Positions 34,800-44,221 of a DNA stretch of 64,000 nt are shown here, piece after piece (position 1 is the stretch's first letter; each line of letters starts with the position of its first letter). The notes below the pieces were generated by a model, which was not told where the DNA came from, did no database searches, and was given only the letters and a program-made list of their open reading frames with translations. The DNA is from Yanghanlia sp047501535 (GTDB taxonomy: Bacteria; Pseudomonadota; Gammaproteobacteria; Burkholderiales; Burkholderiaceae_B), in NCBI RefSeq assembly GCF_047501535.1, contig NZ_JAZDRJ010000016.1, positions 1 through 64,000 of the forward strand, read 5' to 3'. Position numbers and translations under genes: made by a program.

Positions 34800-36029
34800 A
34801 TGCTCAACACGCTCTGGCTCGCCTTTTTCATCGTCTCCATGGTCGCTGCGCTCTTCCAGTGGCTGGTGTTGCACGATCCCGACGTTTTCTCCCGCATTGT
34901 CGCCGCCCTGTTCGAGATGGCCGGCCTGTCAGTGGAGATCATGGTGCTGCTGTTTGGCACCTTGACGCTCTGGATGGGCTTTCTGCGTATCGCTGAAGCG
35001 GCCGGCCTGGTGCAAGGGCTGGCGCGCTTGCTAGCCCCACTATTTCATCGACTGATGCCGGAAGTGCCTCCCGGCCACCCCGCGCTGGGGCTCATCACCA
35101 TGAATTTCGCCGCTAACGGCCTGGGGCTGGATAACGCCGCCACTCCCATCGGGCTGCGCGCCATGCATGCGCTGCAAAGCCTCAACCCCGAACCACGTAC
35201 TGCCACCAACGCGCAAATCCTGTTTCTGGTGCTGAACGCATCTTCACTCACTCTGCTACCCGTTACGATTTTCATGTACCGGGCCCAACAAGGTGCTGCC
35301 GAACCGGCCCTGGTATTTCTGCCTATTCTGTTGGCGACCAGCGCCTCCACCCTTGCTGCCCTGCTGTCGGTGGCCTTCATGCAGCGGCTGCGCCTGCACG
35401 ATCCCGTCGTGCTGCTGTGGCTGGCAGGCACGGCCCTGTTAATCGGCGGGCTAATGGCCCTGCTGGCAGGCATGGGTGCCGCCGCCATCAGTGCGACATC
35501 CAGCCTGCTGGGTAATCTGGTGTTGATATCCATCATCGTGCTGTTTTTGGTGTGCGGGGCAATCAAGAAAGTACCGGTATACGAGAGCTTTGTAGAAGGC
35601 GCCAAAGATGGCTTCGATGTCTCGAAAAACTTGCTGCCCTACCTAGTGGCCATGCTTTGCGCTGTGGGTGTGTTACGTGCATCGGGCGTACTCGATATGC
35701 TGCTGACCGGTATCCGCGAAGCGACGTTGTGGGTGGGGTTGGACGCCCGCTTTATCGATGCGTTACCCACCGCTTTGGTTAAGCCGTTTTCAGGCAGCGC
35801 GGCGCGCGCCATGCTGATTGAGACCATGCAACACTTCGGCGTGGACAGTTTCCCTGCCCTGTTGGCAGCCACCATGCAAGGCAGCACGGAAACCACTTTC
35901 TACGTGGTGGCAGTGTATTTCGGTGCTGTGGGCATACAGCGCGTACGCCACACCATAGGCTGCGCTCTGCTTTCCGACCTGGCTGGCGTTCTGGCGTCTA
36001 TCGCCGTGTGCTATTGGTTTTTTACTTGA
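34800..36029 (+). CDS. SpmA/SpmB-like (nucleoside recognition/Gate domain) membrane protein
   Basis: Polytopic inner-membrane protein of about 409 residues equal to a fusion of the Bacillus spore maturation proteins SpmA (N-terminal half) and SpmB (C-terminal half). The N-terminal half has LGLDNAATPIGLRAM; the C-terminal half has PVYESFVEGAKDGFDV and MQGSTETTFYVVAVYFGAVG. The role in non-sporulating bacteria is unknown. ATG 34800 is chosen; a GTG at 34782 would add six residues. Its stop overlaps the convergent rsmA stop by eight bases. Confidence 0.85.
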   Translation: MLNTLWLAFFIVSMVAALFQWLVLHDPDVFSRIVAALFEMAGLSVEIMVLLFGTLTLWMGFLRIAEAAGLVQGLARLLAPLFHRLMPEVPPGHPALGLITMNFAANGLGLDNAATPIGLRAMHALQSLNPEPRTATNAQILFLVLNASSLTLLPVTIFMYRAQQGAAEPALVFLPILLATSASTLAALLSVAFMQRLRLHDPVVLLWLAGTALLIGGLMALLAGMGAAAISATSSLLGNLVLISIIVLFLVCGAIKKVPVYESFVEGAKDGFDVSKNLLPYLVAMLCAVGVLRASGVLDMLLTGIREATLWVGLDARFIDALPTALVKPFSGSAARAMLIETMQHFGVDSFPALLAATMQGSTETTFYVVAVYFGAVGIQRVRHTIGCALLSDLAGVLASIAVCYWFFT

Positions 36030-36804
36030 GACGACCGGCGTCGACCAACTGGTCTGATAAAGCCATAAACTGCGCCGGGCTGACGGCTTCGGCTCGGTCG
36101 GTGGGGGCGATGCCCAGGGCGTCCCAGTCGATATCGGCAGCCCAATCGGCCAGCACGCGGCGCAACATTTTGCGGCGCTGCGAGAACGCCTGTGCCACAA
36201 CCTGAGCGAAGGCGGCCTCACTGCGCGGGCGTGGGCGTTCGTCCGGCAAGGGAATCATGCGCACCACTGACGACACCACCTTAGGCGGCGGGTCAAAGGC
36301 ATCCGGTGCGACATCGAAAAGTTTTTCCATGGCGTATCGGGCTTGCAGCATGATGGACAGACGCCCGTAATCGCTGCTACCCGGCTCTGCCACCATGCGG
36401 TCAATGACTTCGCGTTGCAGCATGAAGTGCTGGTCGAGCACTTGATCCGCGTATTCCGCCAAATGGAACAGCAATGGGCTGGATATGTTGTAAGGCAGAT
36501 TGCCGACAATGCGTAGCGACGCCCCCAGCGTGGAAAAATCCACTGTCAAAGCGTCGGCCTCAACGACGGTCAGGCGGCTGGCCGCCCAGGTGTTGCGTAG
36601 ACGTGCGGCCAGATCGCGGTCAAGCTCAACCACAGTGAGATGCTCGACTGATTCCAGCAACGGCGCAGTCAGCGCCGACAGACCTGGCCCGATCTCCACC
36701 ATGGAATCGTCAGCCCTAGGGTGGATGGCGCGCACAATCTGATCGATGACACCGGCATCGACCAGAAAATGCTGCCCAAAGCGTTTACGTGCCTGATGGG
36801 CCAT
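36022..36804 (-). CDS. rsmA: 16S rRNA (adenine1518/1519-N6)-dimethyltransferase RsmA
   Basis: Dimethylates two adjacent adenines in helix 45 during small-subunit maturation; loss gives kasugamycin resistance. The 260-residue protein begins ARKRFGQHFLVDAGVID, followed by the SAM motif VEIGPGLSALTAPLL and the catalytic NLPYNISSPLLFHL. It follows surA by two bases and ends in an 8-base overlap with the convergent SpmAB-like gene. pdxA, which usually sits between surA and rsmA, is absent. Confidence 0.97.
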   Translation of the reverse strand: MAHQARKRFGQHFLVDAGVIDQIVRAIHPRADDSMVEIGPGLSALTAPLLESVEHLTVVELDRDLAARLRNTWAASRLTVVEADALTVDFSTLGASLRIVGNLPYNISSPLLFHLAEYADQVLDQHFMLQREVIDRMVAEPGSSDYGRLSIMLQARYAMEKLFDVAPDAFDPPPKVVSSVVRMIPLPDERPRPRSEAAFAQVVAQAFSQRRKMLRRVLADWAADIDWDALGIAPTDRAEAVSPAQFMALSDQLVDAGRLK

Positions 36805-36806
36805 GC

Positions 36807-38294
36807 TTATCGGCGCTGCGCATTGCGATTGGATTGCGGGTCGAGCCGATTATCCACATAGGCTTCGCCGTACAGTTCGTTCAGCCACTGGTCGACCGCC
36901 GGCTCAATGCGCCGCTGGAAGAGAATCTGGCGGGCCTGCATACGCTGATATTCCTGCCCCATATCTTGGTTGCGGCGTTCCAGCACTTCGACAATATGCC
37001 AACCAAACGGCGATTTGAACGGCTTGCTGATTTCGCCGGGCTGCAGAGAATTCATGGTCTGCTCAAAAGCGGGGACGGTTTCGCCCGGCGAGAGCCAACC
37101 AAGATCGCCGCCTTGAGGAGCGGTGGCGTCATCAGAGTGACGGCGCGCCAGTTCCTGGAAAGACTCGCCGGCTAGCAACCGATCGCGCAACTGGCGCAAA
37201 CGCTGCTCGGCCTGCTCATCGGATGTGATCTGATTGGTGCGAACCAGAATATGCCGCGCGCGTGTTTGCGTGACAATCATGGGGCCTTGCTCAATCTGCG
37301 ACTGGCCTGCCATGGAAAAGTCCTGCTGCGGCTGCGCCTGCGCGGAGCGTGACTCCTCGCCCCGGGTAAGGACCTTGAGAATGTGAAAGCCTTGGCCGCT
37401 GCGGAACACCCGCGACACCTGCCCTGCTTTCAGGCCTTTTGTCGCTTCGATGAAAAGATCAGGCCAGCCTTCTACCGGCCGCACGCCCAATACGCCGCCT
37501 TCAAGCGCCTGTGGCCCATCAGAAGAAGAAGCGGCCAAGCCGGCAAAATCTGCGCCCGCCTGCACCTGAGCCAATAATTGCTCAGCCCGATTCTGCAATT
37601 GGTTAACTTCCGCCGAACTGGCCTGCTCGGGCACGGCCACGAGAATCTGCGCCAGCCCCAGTATGCGCGGTTCTGTCTGCTGTTGTGGCGGCGCCGAAAC
37701 AGGTGCCGATGAACCTGGCACACGCAGCGCACGCCCTTGATTACGCAAGAAGGCATCGACTTCGGCATCGCTGATACTGATGGTGGAGTCGACTTGGCGC
37801 TGACGCAAGAGGTCGAAGCTGATCTCCTTGCGTAAACCGTCGAGGTAACGCTCCCAGGGCATATTTTCTTCAATCGCTTTGCGCAGTTCGTCGGGCGAAA
37901 TATTATTGCGCTCGGCAATCGTTTCTATTCCCCGCTGCACTTGAGCATCTGTCACCCGGATGCCCAGACGCCGGGCTTCCTGACTTTGCAGCTCTTCGAT
38001 GATCATGCGCTGTAAGACCTGGCGCTGCAGCACTGAGCGCTCGGGAACCGGAATACCCTGCGCCCGCAAATTTTGCGCGACATCGGCCACTTCGGTATTG
38101 ACCTGCTTAAGCGTAATAACCTGCTTGTTAACCACAGCGGCAATGCCATCGACAAATTGCTGGGATGACGCCGCAGGCGGCGAAGACGCCTCAACCGCCG
38201 GGGTGGCGGCAAGACTGGCGGATGCCAAGCTGGCGCCCATCACGGACATCAGCAAAATGGTCAAGCGGCGCCGGGCATGCACACTGCGCATCAT
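36807..38294 (-). CDS. surA: Periplasmic chaperone and peptidyl-prolyl isomerase SurA
   Basis: Escorts outer-membrane proteins, including LptD, through the periplasm. The 495-residue precursor has a signal peptide (residues 1 to about 32), an N-terminal chaperone domain with FVDGIAAVVNKQVITLKQV, and two parvulin domains (about 225-330 and 345-450, the second with TRARHILVRT and GGDLGWLSPGE). An Ala/Pro-rich stretch follows the signal peptide. Its start overlaps the lptD stop (ATGA), so chaperone and client are co-translated from one message. Confidence 0.96.
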   Translation of the reverse strand: MMRSVHARRRLTILLMSVMGASLASASLAATPAVEASSPPAASSQQFVDGIAAVVNKQVITLKQVNTEVADVAQNLRAQGIPVPERSVLQRQVLQRMIIEELQSQEARRLGIRVTDAQVQRGIETIAERNNISPDELRKAIEENMPWERYLDGLRKEISFDLLRQRQVDSTISISDAEVDAFLRNQGRALRVPGSSAPVSAPPQQQTEPRILGLAQILVAVPEQASSAEVNQLQNRAEQLLAQVQAGADFAGLAASSSDGPQALEGGVLGVRPVEGWPDLFIEATKGLKAGQVSRVFRSGQGFHILKVLTRGEESRSAQAQPQQDFSMAGQSQIEQGPMIVTQTRARHILVRTNQITSDEQAEQRLRQLRDRLLAGESFQELARRHSDDATAPQGGDLGWLSPGETVPAFEQTMNSLQPGEISKPFKSPFGWHIVEVLERRNQDMGQEYQRMQARQILFQRRIEPAVDQWLNELYGEAYVDNRLDPQSNRNAQRR

Positions 38295-40672
38295 TGATAC
38301 CTCTCGAAAACGGTTTTCTCTGGTATGGGTGTATTGATATCCTGGTATCCGACGACCCGTTCACGAACCAAGCTCATGGGGTCAGACCCGATGCCGCCCA
38401 GGCCGGATAGTTCAAGCTGGAAAAATACTGCGGTATTCGCTTCTTGACGCGCCACCGCATAACGCTGTAAGACCACCCGGGCCGACCAGCAGCAATTGCC
38501 CTTGTACTCAAGCCCCAGGATGGACTGCGTGGAACGACTTTCTTTCAGCGAGTAATCATAACGCCCCAGGGCATACCACTGATTGTTCAGCGGCCACTGG
38601 CCTGCCAGCGTAACCTGTTCGCGGCCTTGGTCGTCTTCTGGCAGCACTTTGTAATCTTGATCCCTGATCTGACGCGGGTCGCGCTGATAACGATACCAGG
38701 CTGATACGCTGGCCAAGCGCTTGGGCTCCCAGCGCACACCCGTAGATAAACGGTTGCGTTCGTTGAAATCCGGGTTGAACTGACCATCAAAGCGCACGCT
38801 GAGCTTATCCGTAAGCGCCGCCTGAGCCCCCACGAGGTAGTCGGATTTACTGCGGATACGGGGTGTATCTCCCGGTTCCAGTGTGACACGCTGATCCTTG
38901 AAGGAGCGCCGTTGCGCAACCGATAGCGACAAGCGTTCAAAGCCGGTGTCGGCATCCAGCCAGCGCGAGGTCAGGCCAATAGTAAGCTGATTGGCGTCGG
39001 CAATACGATCCCATCCGCCACTGAAAATATTTTCACTAAAGGCTTGGCTGAAACTGAAGTCGGAATAGGCCGTATCAAAGATGGGAAGCTGCGACTGATC
39101 GCGATACGGCACGTACAAGTAGTACAGACGCGGCTCTAGCGTCTGAATGGCCGCATTGCCGAACAAAGTCGCATCGCGCTCGAAGGTCATGCCTGAGTCA
39201 ATGGACAGAATGGGCACAGAACGTGAGTGAGTTTTATCGCGGCCCCGGTAGCGAGTCAGTTCATCCGCATACCAGTCGATGTTGTACTGGCTTAAATGCA
39301 GACCGGCCTTGGGCGTCAAATACCAACCCGCGCGCACAATGGGGTAGGCCACAGAGGTGTAGGAGCTAAAGCGGTCGCCATCGGGGGCGATGCGAATGTC
39401 GCGGTACTCATCGAAAGCCGACAACGTGCCCGAATAGAACGGCATGGAAAAACGTGTAGCGTAGTTTTCCGAAACCACGTCAAAGCCGCCCCAATCATAA
39501 CGAGCCGCCCTGATATGGAGTTCGGGCAGCTTATCGTACTGGGGTTGCAGATAATTGTCGGTATTACGATCCTGCAAAGTCTGATACTTATGCACGGACA
39601 ACGAGCCGCTGACATATGGCGAGCCTGCCCAGGACAAGCTGGCAGAACTAGCCAACCATGAAGTCGAGGCCTCGTTCAGACCAAACGCAGAAAAATCGCG
39701 GAAGTAGTCATCGTCAGACACCTTGCGTACGTCGATATTTGCACGCAAGCCCCCGACCAACGCCTGGCTGTGCTTAACCCCGTAATACCAGCGATCGCGA
39801 TCCGATTCGCGGTCACTGTTCAGGTACGTGCCTTCCAGCGTGCCACTGTACGTGTGGCCCAGATAGCGGAACTCGCTACCGAGCTGCAGGCCACGCTTGG
39901 CCATGATGCGTGGCGTCAGCGTAAGGTCGTAGTTAGGCGCCAGGTTGAAATAATAGGGAACTGAAAATTCCATACCGCCCGCTGTGGACGTACCATAAGT
40001 GGGCATCAGAAAGCCCGACTTGCGTTCCTTGCGTATGGGAAAGGTCAGGTAAGGCGAATAGAGAATCGGCACATTCTTGAAATACAACGTGCCATGGCGG
40101 GCTACGCCCTCGTTTTCCTCGAAGCGCAGGTCAACTTGGCGAGATTTGATATACCAAGCCGGGTCTGGGCACGGGCAACCGCTATAGGTGACCCGGTTCA
40201 GCCTCATATGGTTGGTGCTGAAAATATCAGCACTTTCCGCCTGCCCTGCGCCGCCCGTCGCGCCCAGCCAGAAATCCGGCTCGGTGATTTCACCGGTTTC
40301 AGCATCAATGTTGTAATCGAAGCCCGGCGCCTTCACAATGCTGGCTTCGCGCATGATGAGCCCATTGCCACGCACCTTGAGCTGCCCGGTGGAACGATGG
40401 TAGTCAATACGATCGCCCTTAACCACGGAATCGATACGGCGGACTTCCGCATTACCGGTCAATACCACCGTGCCATCTTCATCCGATTGGATATCGTCAG
40501 CAATCAGGAACGCCGACATCTGGTCTTCTTCGAGCACATGGGTTCGAAGCTTGGAGGACACCTGTAAATCCGTGCCTATCTGCGCCTTGATAGCCTCTAC
40601 CTGTGCAGGGGCCGCCACCGCAGCCTGCCCGCACCCGTATGCAATGAGTATTGACCCCCAGACCGAACGCAC
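38291..40672 (-). CDS. lptD: LPS-assembly protein LptD
   Basis: Outer-membrane barrel that inserts lipopolysaccharide into the outer leaflet with LptE. The 793-residue precursor has a signal peptide ending near AAVAAPAQ, an OstA-like periplasmic jellyroll (about 45-170, with LIADDIQSDEDGTVVLTGNA) and a large barrel domain with SGFLMPTYGTST. The conserved cysteine set is partly visible: CGQAA at the N-terminus, GCPCPDP near 155 and GNCCWS near 725. GTG at 40672 is the start, ten bases after AAGGA. First gene of lptD-surA-rsmA. Confidence 0.95.
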   Translation of the reverse strand: MRSVWGSILIAYGCGQAAVAAPAQVEAIKAQIGTDLQVSSKLRTHVLEEDQMSAFLIADDIQSDEDGTVVLTGNAEVRRIDSVVKGDRIDYHRSTGQLKVRGNGLIMREASIVKAPGFDYNIDAETGEITEPDFWLGATGGAGQAESADIFSTNHMRLNRVTYSGCPCPDPAWYIKSRQVDLRFEENEGVARHGTLYFKNVPILYSPYLTFPIRKERKSGFLMPTYGTSTAGGMEFSVPYYFNLAPNYDLTLTPRIMAKRGLQLGSEFRYLGHTYSGTLEGTYLNSDRESDRDRWYYGVKHSQALVGGLRANIDVRKVSDDDYFRDFSAFGLNEASTSWLASSASLSWAGSPYVSGSLSVHKYQTLQDRNTDNYLQPQYDKLPELHIRAARYDWGGFDVVSENYATRFSMPFYSGTLSAFDEYRDIRIAPDGDRFSSYTSVAYPIVRAGWYLTPKAGLHLSQYNIDWYADELTRYRGRDKTHSRSVPILSIDSGMTFERDATLFGNAAIQTLEPRLYYLYVPYRDQSQLPIFDTAYSDFSFSQAFSENIFSGGWDRIADANQLTIGLTSRWLDADTGFERLSLSVAQRRSFKDQRVTLEPGDTPRIRSKSDYLVGAQAALTDKLSVRFDGQFNPDFNERNRLSTGVRWEPKRLASVSAWYRYQRDPRQIRDQDYKVLPEDDQGREQVTLAGQWPLNNQWYALGRYDYSLKESRSTQSILGLEYKGNCCWSARVVLQRYAVARQEANTAVFFQLELSGLGGIGSDPMSLVRERVVGYQDINTPIPEKTVFERYQ

Positions 40673-40782
40673 GAATGTTTCGTCCTTAAAAAAACCGATT
40701 ATATTTTGGCTCCGCCGCCCCGCCTTGAAGCGATGTTCCTACGCTTCAGAAAACTCAGGCGAGCCGGTATTATAGTGAGAGA

Positions 40783-41844
40783 ATGCCGCAAATTATGGAA
40801 TCCCGAATCTCCCTTCAAACAGATGACCGCTTGGCCCTGCTGCGCGCCTGGCTTGCCACCCTGCCCGCCGAACTCGGCGTGTCCGCCGATAGCTTGCGCC
40901 CGGCGTCCAGCGATGCGAGTTTTCGCCGCTACTTTCGCATAGACCTGAATACAGGTACCGCCGTCATTATGGATGCCCCGCCGGAGCGCGAAGATTGCCG
41001 CCCTTTTCTGCATGTGGGCGAACGCCTGAACGCAGCGGGCCTGCGTGTGCCACACATTCTGGCGCAGAATCTTGAGCAAGGCTTTCTGCTGATGTCCGAC
41101 TTGGGCGCCAGCAATTTTTACCAAGCTTTACAGCAAGACCTCGACGAAGCCACCTTGCACAGCTTGTACCGCCCGGCCCTGCAAGCCCTGGTGCACATGC
41201 AAAAAGCGCCCTGCAACGACCTTCCCGCATACGATGGCCGGCGGTTGCTGGACGAGCTTTCCGTATTCCGTGAATGGTATGTGGAGAAGCATTTCAACGC
41301 TACGCTCACACCTGCCGAAGACGCCGCGCTAGCTGAAGTCTTTGCCAAGCTGACCGCCGACAATGCCGCGCAGCCCACCGTACTGGTACACCGCGATTAC
41401 CATTCGCCCAATCTCATGTTGCCGGAAACGCTCGGAGGCGCCCCTGGAATCATTGACTTCCAGGATGCCGTCGCAGGCCCCATCACCTACGACATCGCCT
41501 CACTGGCTTTTGACGCTCGCCATACGTGGGAAGAAGACCGTCAGCTCGACTGGGCAATTCGCTACTGGGAAATGGCGCGCGACGCCGGCCTGCCTGTGGG
41601 CGACGACTTCGCCACCTTCCACCGTGCCTACGAATGGATGAGCCTGCAACGCAATCTGCGTGTGTTGGGTGTGTTCGTGCGGCTTTCACTACGCGACAAT
41701 AAGCATCATTATCTCGATCACCTGCCCCGCGTAAACAACTATGTTCGCCAAGTCGCGAGCCGTTATGGCACTTTCAGGCCACTGATGCGCTTGCTGGATC
41801 GGCTGGAAGGTGTGCAACCTGTCAACCCACTGGGCTTTGCATGA
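40783..41844 (+). CDS. amgK: N-acetylmuramate/N-acetylglucosamine 1-kinase AmgK
   Basis: Phosphorylates the anomeric hydroxyl of MurNAc in the peptidoglycan recycling route that bypasses MurA. The 353-residue protein has the aminoglycoside-phosphotransferase fold with VLVHRDYHSPNLMLPE (catalytic Asp and metal Asn) and IIDFQDAVAGPITYDIASL. Identity as AmgK rests on the tight pairing with a murU homologue (ATGA overlap) and divergence from lptD, the known Pseudomonas arrangement. Confidence 0.92.
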   Translation: MPQIMESRISLQTDDRLALLRAWLATLPAELGVSADSLRPASSDASFRRYFRIDLNTGTAVIMDAPPEREDCRPFLHVGERLNAAGLRVPHILAQNLEQGFLLMSDLGASNFYQALQQDLDEATLHSLYRPALQALVHMQKAPCNDLPAYDGRRLLDELSVFREWYVEKHFNATLTPAEDAALAEVFAKLTADNAAQPTVLVHRDYHSPNLMLPETLGGAPGIIDFQDAVAGPITYDIASLAFDARHTWEEDRQLDWAIRYWEMARDAGLPVGDDFATFHRAYEWMSLQRNLRVLGVFVRLSLRDNKHHYLDHLPRVNNYVRQVASRYGTFRPLMRLLDRLEGVQPVNPLGFA

Positions 41845-42530
41845 AAGCCATGATTCTGGCAGCAGGGCGCGGCCAACGCATGCGACCGCTCACCGATCAC
41901 ACTCCCAAACCATTGCTTAAAGTGGGCGGTAAGCCGCTGATCGTCTGGCATATCGAAAAACTTGTCGCCGCTGGTCTGCCTGACATTGTTATCAACTGCG
42001 CCTGGTTAGGGCACCGCCTCCAAGAAGCGCTGGGCAATGGCGAGCGTTATGGCGCAAGGCTAACCTGGTCGCCCGAAGACCCCGCACTGGAAACAGCAGG
42101 AGGCATCGCCCGCGCCCTACCGCACCTGGAGCCGGAGCCCTTTCTGGTGGTAAATGGTGACGTCTGGTGTGATTGGGATTTCGGGCAGGCTGGCGAGCGA
42201 GCCGCCCAGCTACGCGATACGCAGGCTCTGGCTTGGTTGCTATTGGTTGATAACCCGCCCCACCACACCCTGGGCGACTTCAGCCTGGACGCCACTGGGT
42301 TCATCAGGGCGCGTGACGCTGCTCAGCACAATCTGACTTTCTCGGGCATTGGCGTGTACCGGCCGGAGCTTTTTGCCACTGTCTCAGGCAATACGCCCGC
42401 CCCCCTCGCTCCCGTATTGCATGAAGCCATACAAAAGAAAAGCTTGATTGGCAGCCGCCATACTGGACAATGGCTTGACATCGGCACACCCGAACGCCTG
42501 CAACACCTCGACACTCAACTCACATTGTGA
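41841..42530 (+). CDS. murU: N-acetylmuramate alpha-1-phosphate uridylyltransferase MurU
   Basis: Converts MurNAc 1-phosphate to UDP-MurNAc, the step after AmgK. The 229-residue nucleotidyltransferase begins MKAMILAAGRGQRMRPLTDH, continues TPKPLLKVGGKPLI, and has the metal Asp in VVNGDVWCDWDF. The C-terminal WLDIGTPERLQHLD fits the short MurU type rather than the longer GlmU or RmlA families. Overlaps amgK by four bases. Confidence 0.92.
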   Translation: MKAMILAAGRGQRMRPLTDHTPKPLLKVGGKPLIVWHIEKLVAAGLPDIVINCAWLGHRLQEALGNGERYGARLTWSPEDPALETAGGIARALPHLEPEPFLVVNGDVWCDWDFGQAGERAAQLRDTQALAWLLLVDNPPHHTLGDFSLDATGFIRARDAAQHNLTFSGIGVYRPELFATVSGNTPAPLAPVLHEAIQKKSLIGSRHTGQWLDIGTPERLQHLDTQLTL

Positions 42531-42619
42531 AAGCTGGCCGATCCGGATACGGGCTTGTTAAACTGCCAGCTGGGCGCACAGCCCATTTTTTGCACGTGAA
42601 AGGAATAAAAAGGTAAACC

Positions 42620-43321
42620 ATGTTCGGATCGTCGAAGCGACAAGCATTCAGACCTACCGCCTACGGCCACTCCCGTCGACGTCGGGGCATTCCGAGGTGG
42701 CTGGTTTTGTTGCTCACCGGCATTGTCCTGGGCGCAGGCGGCCTTCTGTTTCTACAAAAGAGCTACGGCCCGACCCGCCTGACCGTCGAGCAATCAGAAC
42801 AACTGCACTACGATCTCAACAGTGCAAACATGGATAAGCAGCGCCTGCAGTCGCAGCTCAACCAGCACGCTCAGGAACTCAAGGAAGCGCACGCACGCAT
42901 TCAGTCGCAAGAAGCAGCGCTGAATGAGCGTCAGGCCGAGATCGACCGCCTAAGCTCCGATGTGGCCCTGTTCACTGAAACCGCTCCGGAAGACCCCCGT
43001 GGCACCTCCCCTGGCATCCGTGCCGTCTCATTCAACTTTGCAGACGGCCAGCTCGACTACCATATTCTGGTGATGCAAGATGCCGACAAGGCGCAGCCTT
43101 TCAAGGGCGAGGTCACTCTGACGGCAGCAGGCCGCTACAGCAACGGCCGTAACGGCAACGAAGAACTGGCTCCCTTCCCTGTTTCATTGGAGCGCTACAC
43201 GCACTTACAAGGCACAGTGGAAGTCCCGGAAGGCTTCACCCCACGCGAAGTCACCATCCAGATTCGCGCCGAAGGTTCCGACCGGGTAAGCGCTATGCGC
43301 GTCATTCGCGTTCCCCGCTAA
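42620..43321 (+). CDS. Membrane-anchored coiled-coil protein of unknown function
   Basis: A 233-residue protein that I do not recognise as a characterised family; it resembles Burkholderiales proteins annotated only as DUF6776-like. A basic N-terminus (residues 1-30, SRRRRG) precedes one transmembrane helix (about 31-50, VLLLTGIVLGAGGLLFLQ). A coiled coil of about 70 residues rich in Gln, Glu, Ala and Leu follows (about 65-120), then a beta-rich C-terminal domain (about 130-233) probably outside the cytoplasm. It lies 89 bases after murU and ends before a strong terminator, so it may share transcription with amgK-murU. Confidence 0.75.
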   Translation: MFGSSKRQAFRPTAYGHSRRRRGIPRWLVLLLTGIVLGAGGLLFLQKSYGPTRLTVEQSEQLHYDLNSANMDKQRLQSQLNQHAQELKEAHARIQSQEAALNERQAEIDRLSSDVALFTETAPEDPRGTSPGIRAVSFNFADGQLDYHILVMQDADKAQPFKGEVTLTAAGRYSNGRNGNEELAPFPVSLERYTHLQGTVEVPEGFTPREVTIQIRAEGSDRVSAMRVIRVPR

Positions 43322-43350
43322 TCCCTGCCGTTCACTCCGAGAATCCCACA

Positions 43351-43388
43351 AAAAAAACGACTCTTGCCTAAGCAGAGTCGCTTTTTTT
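43351..43388. terminator. Rho-independent terminator between the coiled-coil gene and metQ
   Basis: CGACTCT (43358-43364) pairs with AGAGTCG (43374-43380), preceded by seven A and followed by CTTTTTTT. It serves the plus-strand unit and, through the A run, the convergent metNIQ unit. Confidence 0.92.
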
Positions 43389-43408
43389 ACTCAGCAAGAT
43401 TTCTGGAT

Positions 43409-44200
43409 TCAGAAGGCTGGAACAATCGCACCCTTGTACTGCTTCTGAATGAACTCACGCACCTCGTCGGTCTGCAACGCCTTCACCAATTTTTGCACCG
43501 CCGCATCATCTTTTTTGGCGGCAGTCGTGGCAACCAGATTGGCATATGGCGAATCCTGGCCTTCCAGGAACAGGGCGTCATCAACAGGATTCAACCCTGC
43601 TTCCAGCGCGTAGTTGGTGTTGATCAACGCAATGTCCACATCGGGCAACACGCGCGGCAGCGTAGCGGCTTCCAGCTCACGGAAACGCAGCTTCTTGGGG
43701 TTTTCAGCGATATCGCGAGCGGTGGCCAGAATATTGTTAGGGTCCTTGAGCGTGATCAGCCCCTGAGCCTGTAAAAGCAACAAGGCGCGCGCACCGTTGG
43801 ACGGGTCATTCGGCAGTGCCACTTGAGCGCCGTCCTTCAGCTCGTCGATGCTTTTGATTTTGCTGGAATACGCACCGAACGGCTCGACGTGAACCAGCCC
43901 GACCGATACGAGGTCGGTCTTGCGCTCGCTGTTATATGAATCCAGATAGGGCTTGTGCTGGAAGAAGTTGGCATCCAGCTGGCCATCTGCCACTTGTGCA
44001 TTGGGTTGCACGTAGTCGGTAAACACTTTGATATCAAGTTCCACGCCTTCTTTGGCCAGCACGGGCTTAACGAATTCCAACAGCTCGGCGTGAGGCACGG
44101 GCGTAGCAGCCACACTGAGCTTTTCAGCTTGGGCGGCGGAGGTTGCAAACAGAGCAGCCAACGCAAGCGTTGCGGCAGGGGCGAATGTTTTGAACAACAT
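43409..44200 (-). CDS. metQ: Methionine ABC transporter substrate-binding protein MetQ
   Basis: Receptor of the MetNIQ importer for D- and L-methionine. The 263-residue precursor has a signal peptide cleaved near SAAQA, with no lipobox cysteine, so it is expected to be soluble in the periplasm rather than a lipoprotein as in E. coli. The mature part has VAATPVPHAELLEFVKPVLA, YVQPNAQVADGQLDANFFQH, ALPNDPSNGARALLLL and the INTNYALEAGL ligand segment. It is the last gene of metN-metI-metQ. Confidence 0.94.
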   Translation of the reverse strand: MLFKTFAPAATLALAALFATSAAQAEKLSVAATPVPHAELLEFVKPVLAKEGVELDIKVFTDYVQPNAQVADGQLDANFFQHKPYLDSYNSERKTDLVSVGLVHVEPFGAYSSKIKSIDELKDGAQVALPNDPSNGARALLLLQAQGLITLKDPNNILATARDIAENPKKLRFRELEAATLPRVLPDVDIALINTNYALEAGLNPVDDALFLEGQDSPYANLVATTAAKKDDAAVQKLVKALQTDEVREFIQKQYKGAIVPAF

Positions 44201-44221
44201 GGTTTTTCTCCAAAAACAAAC

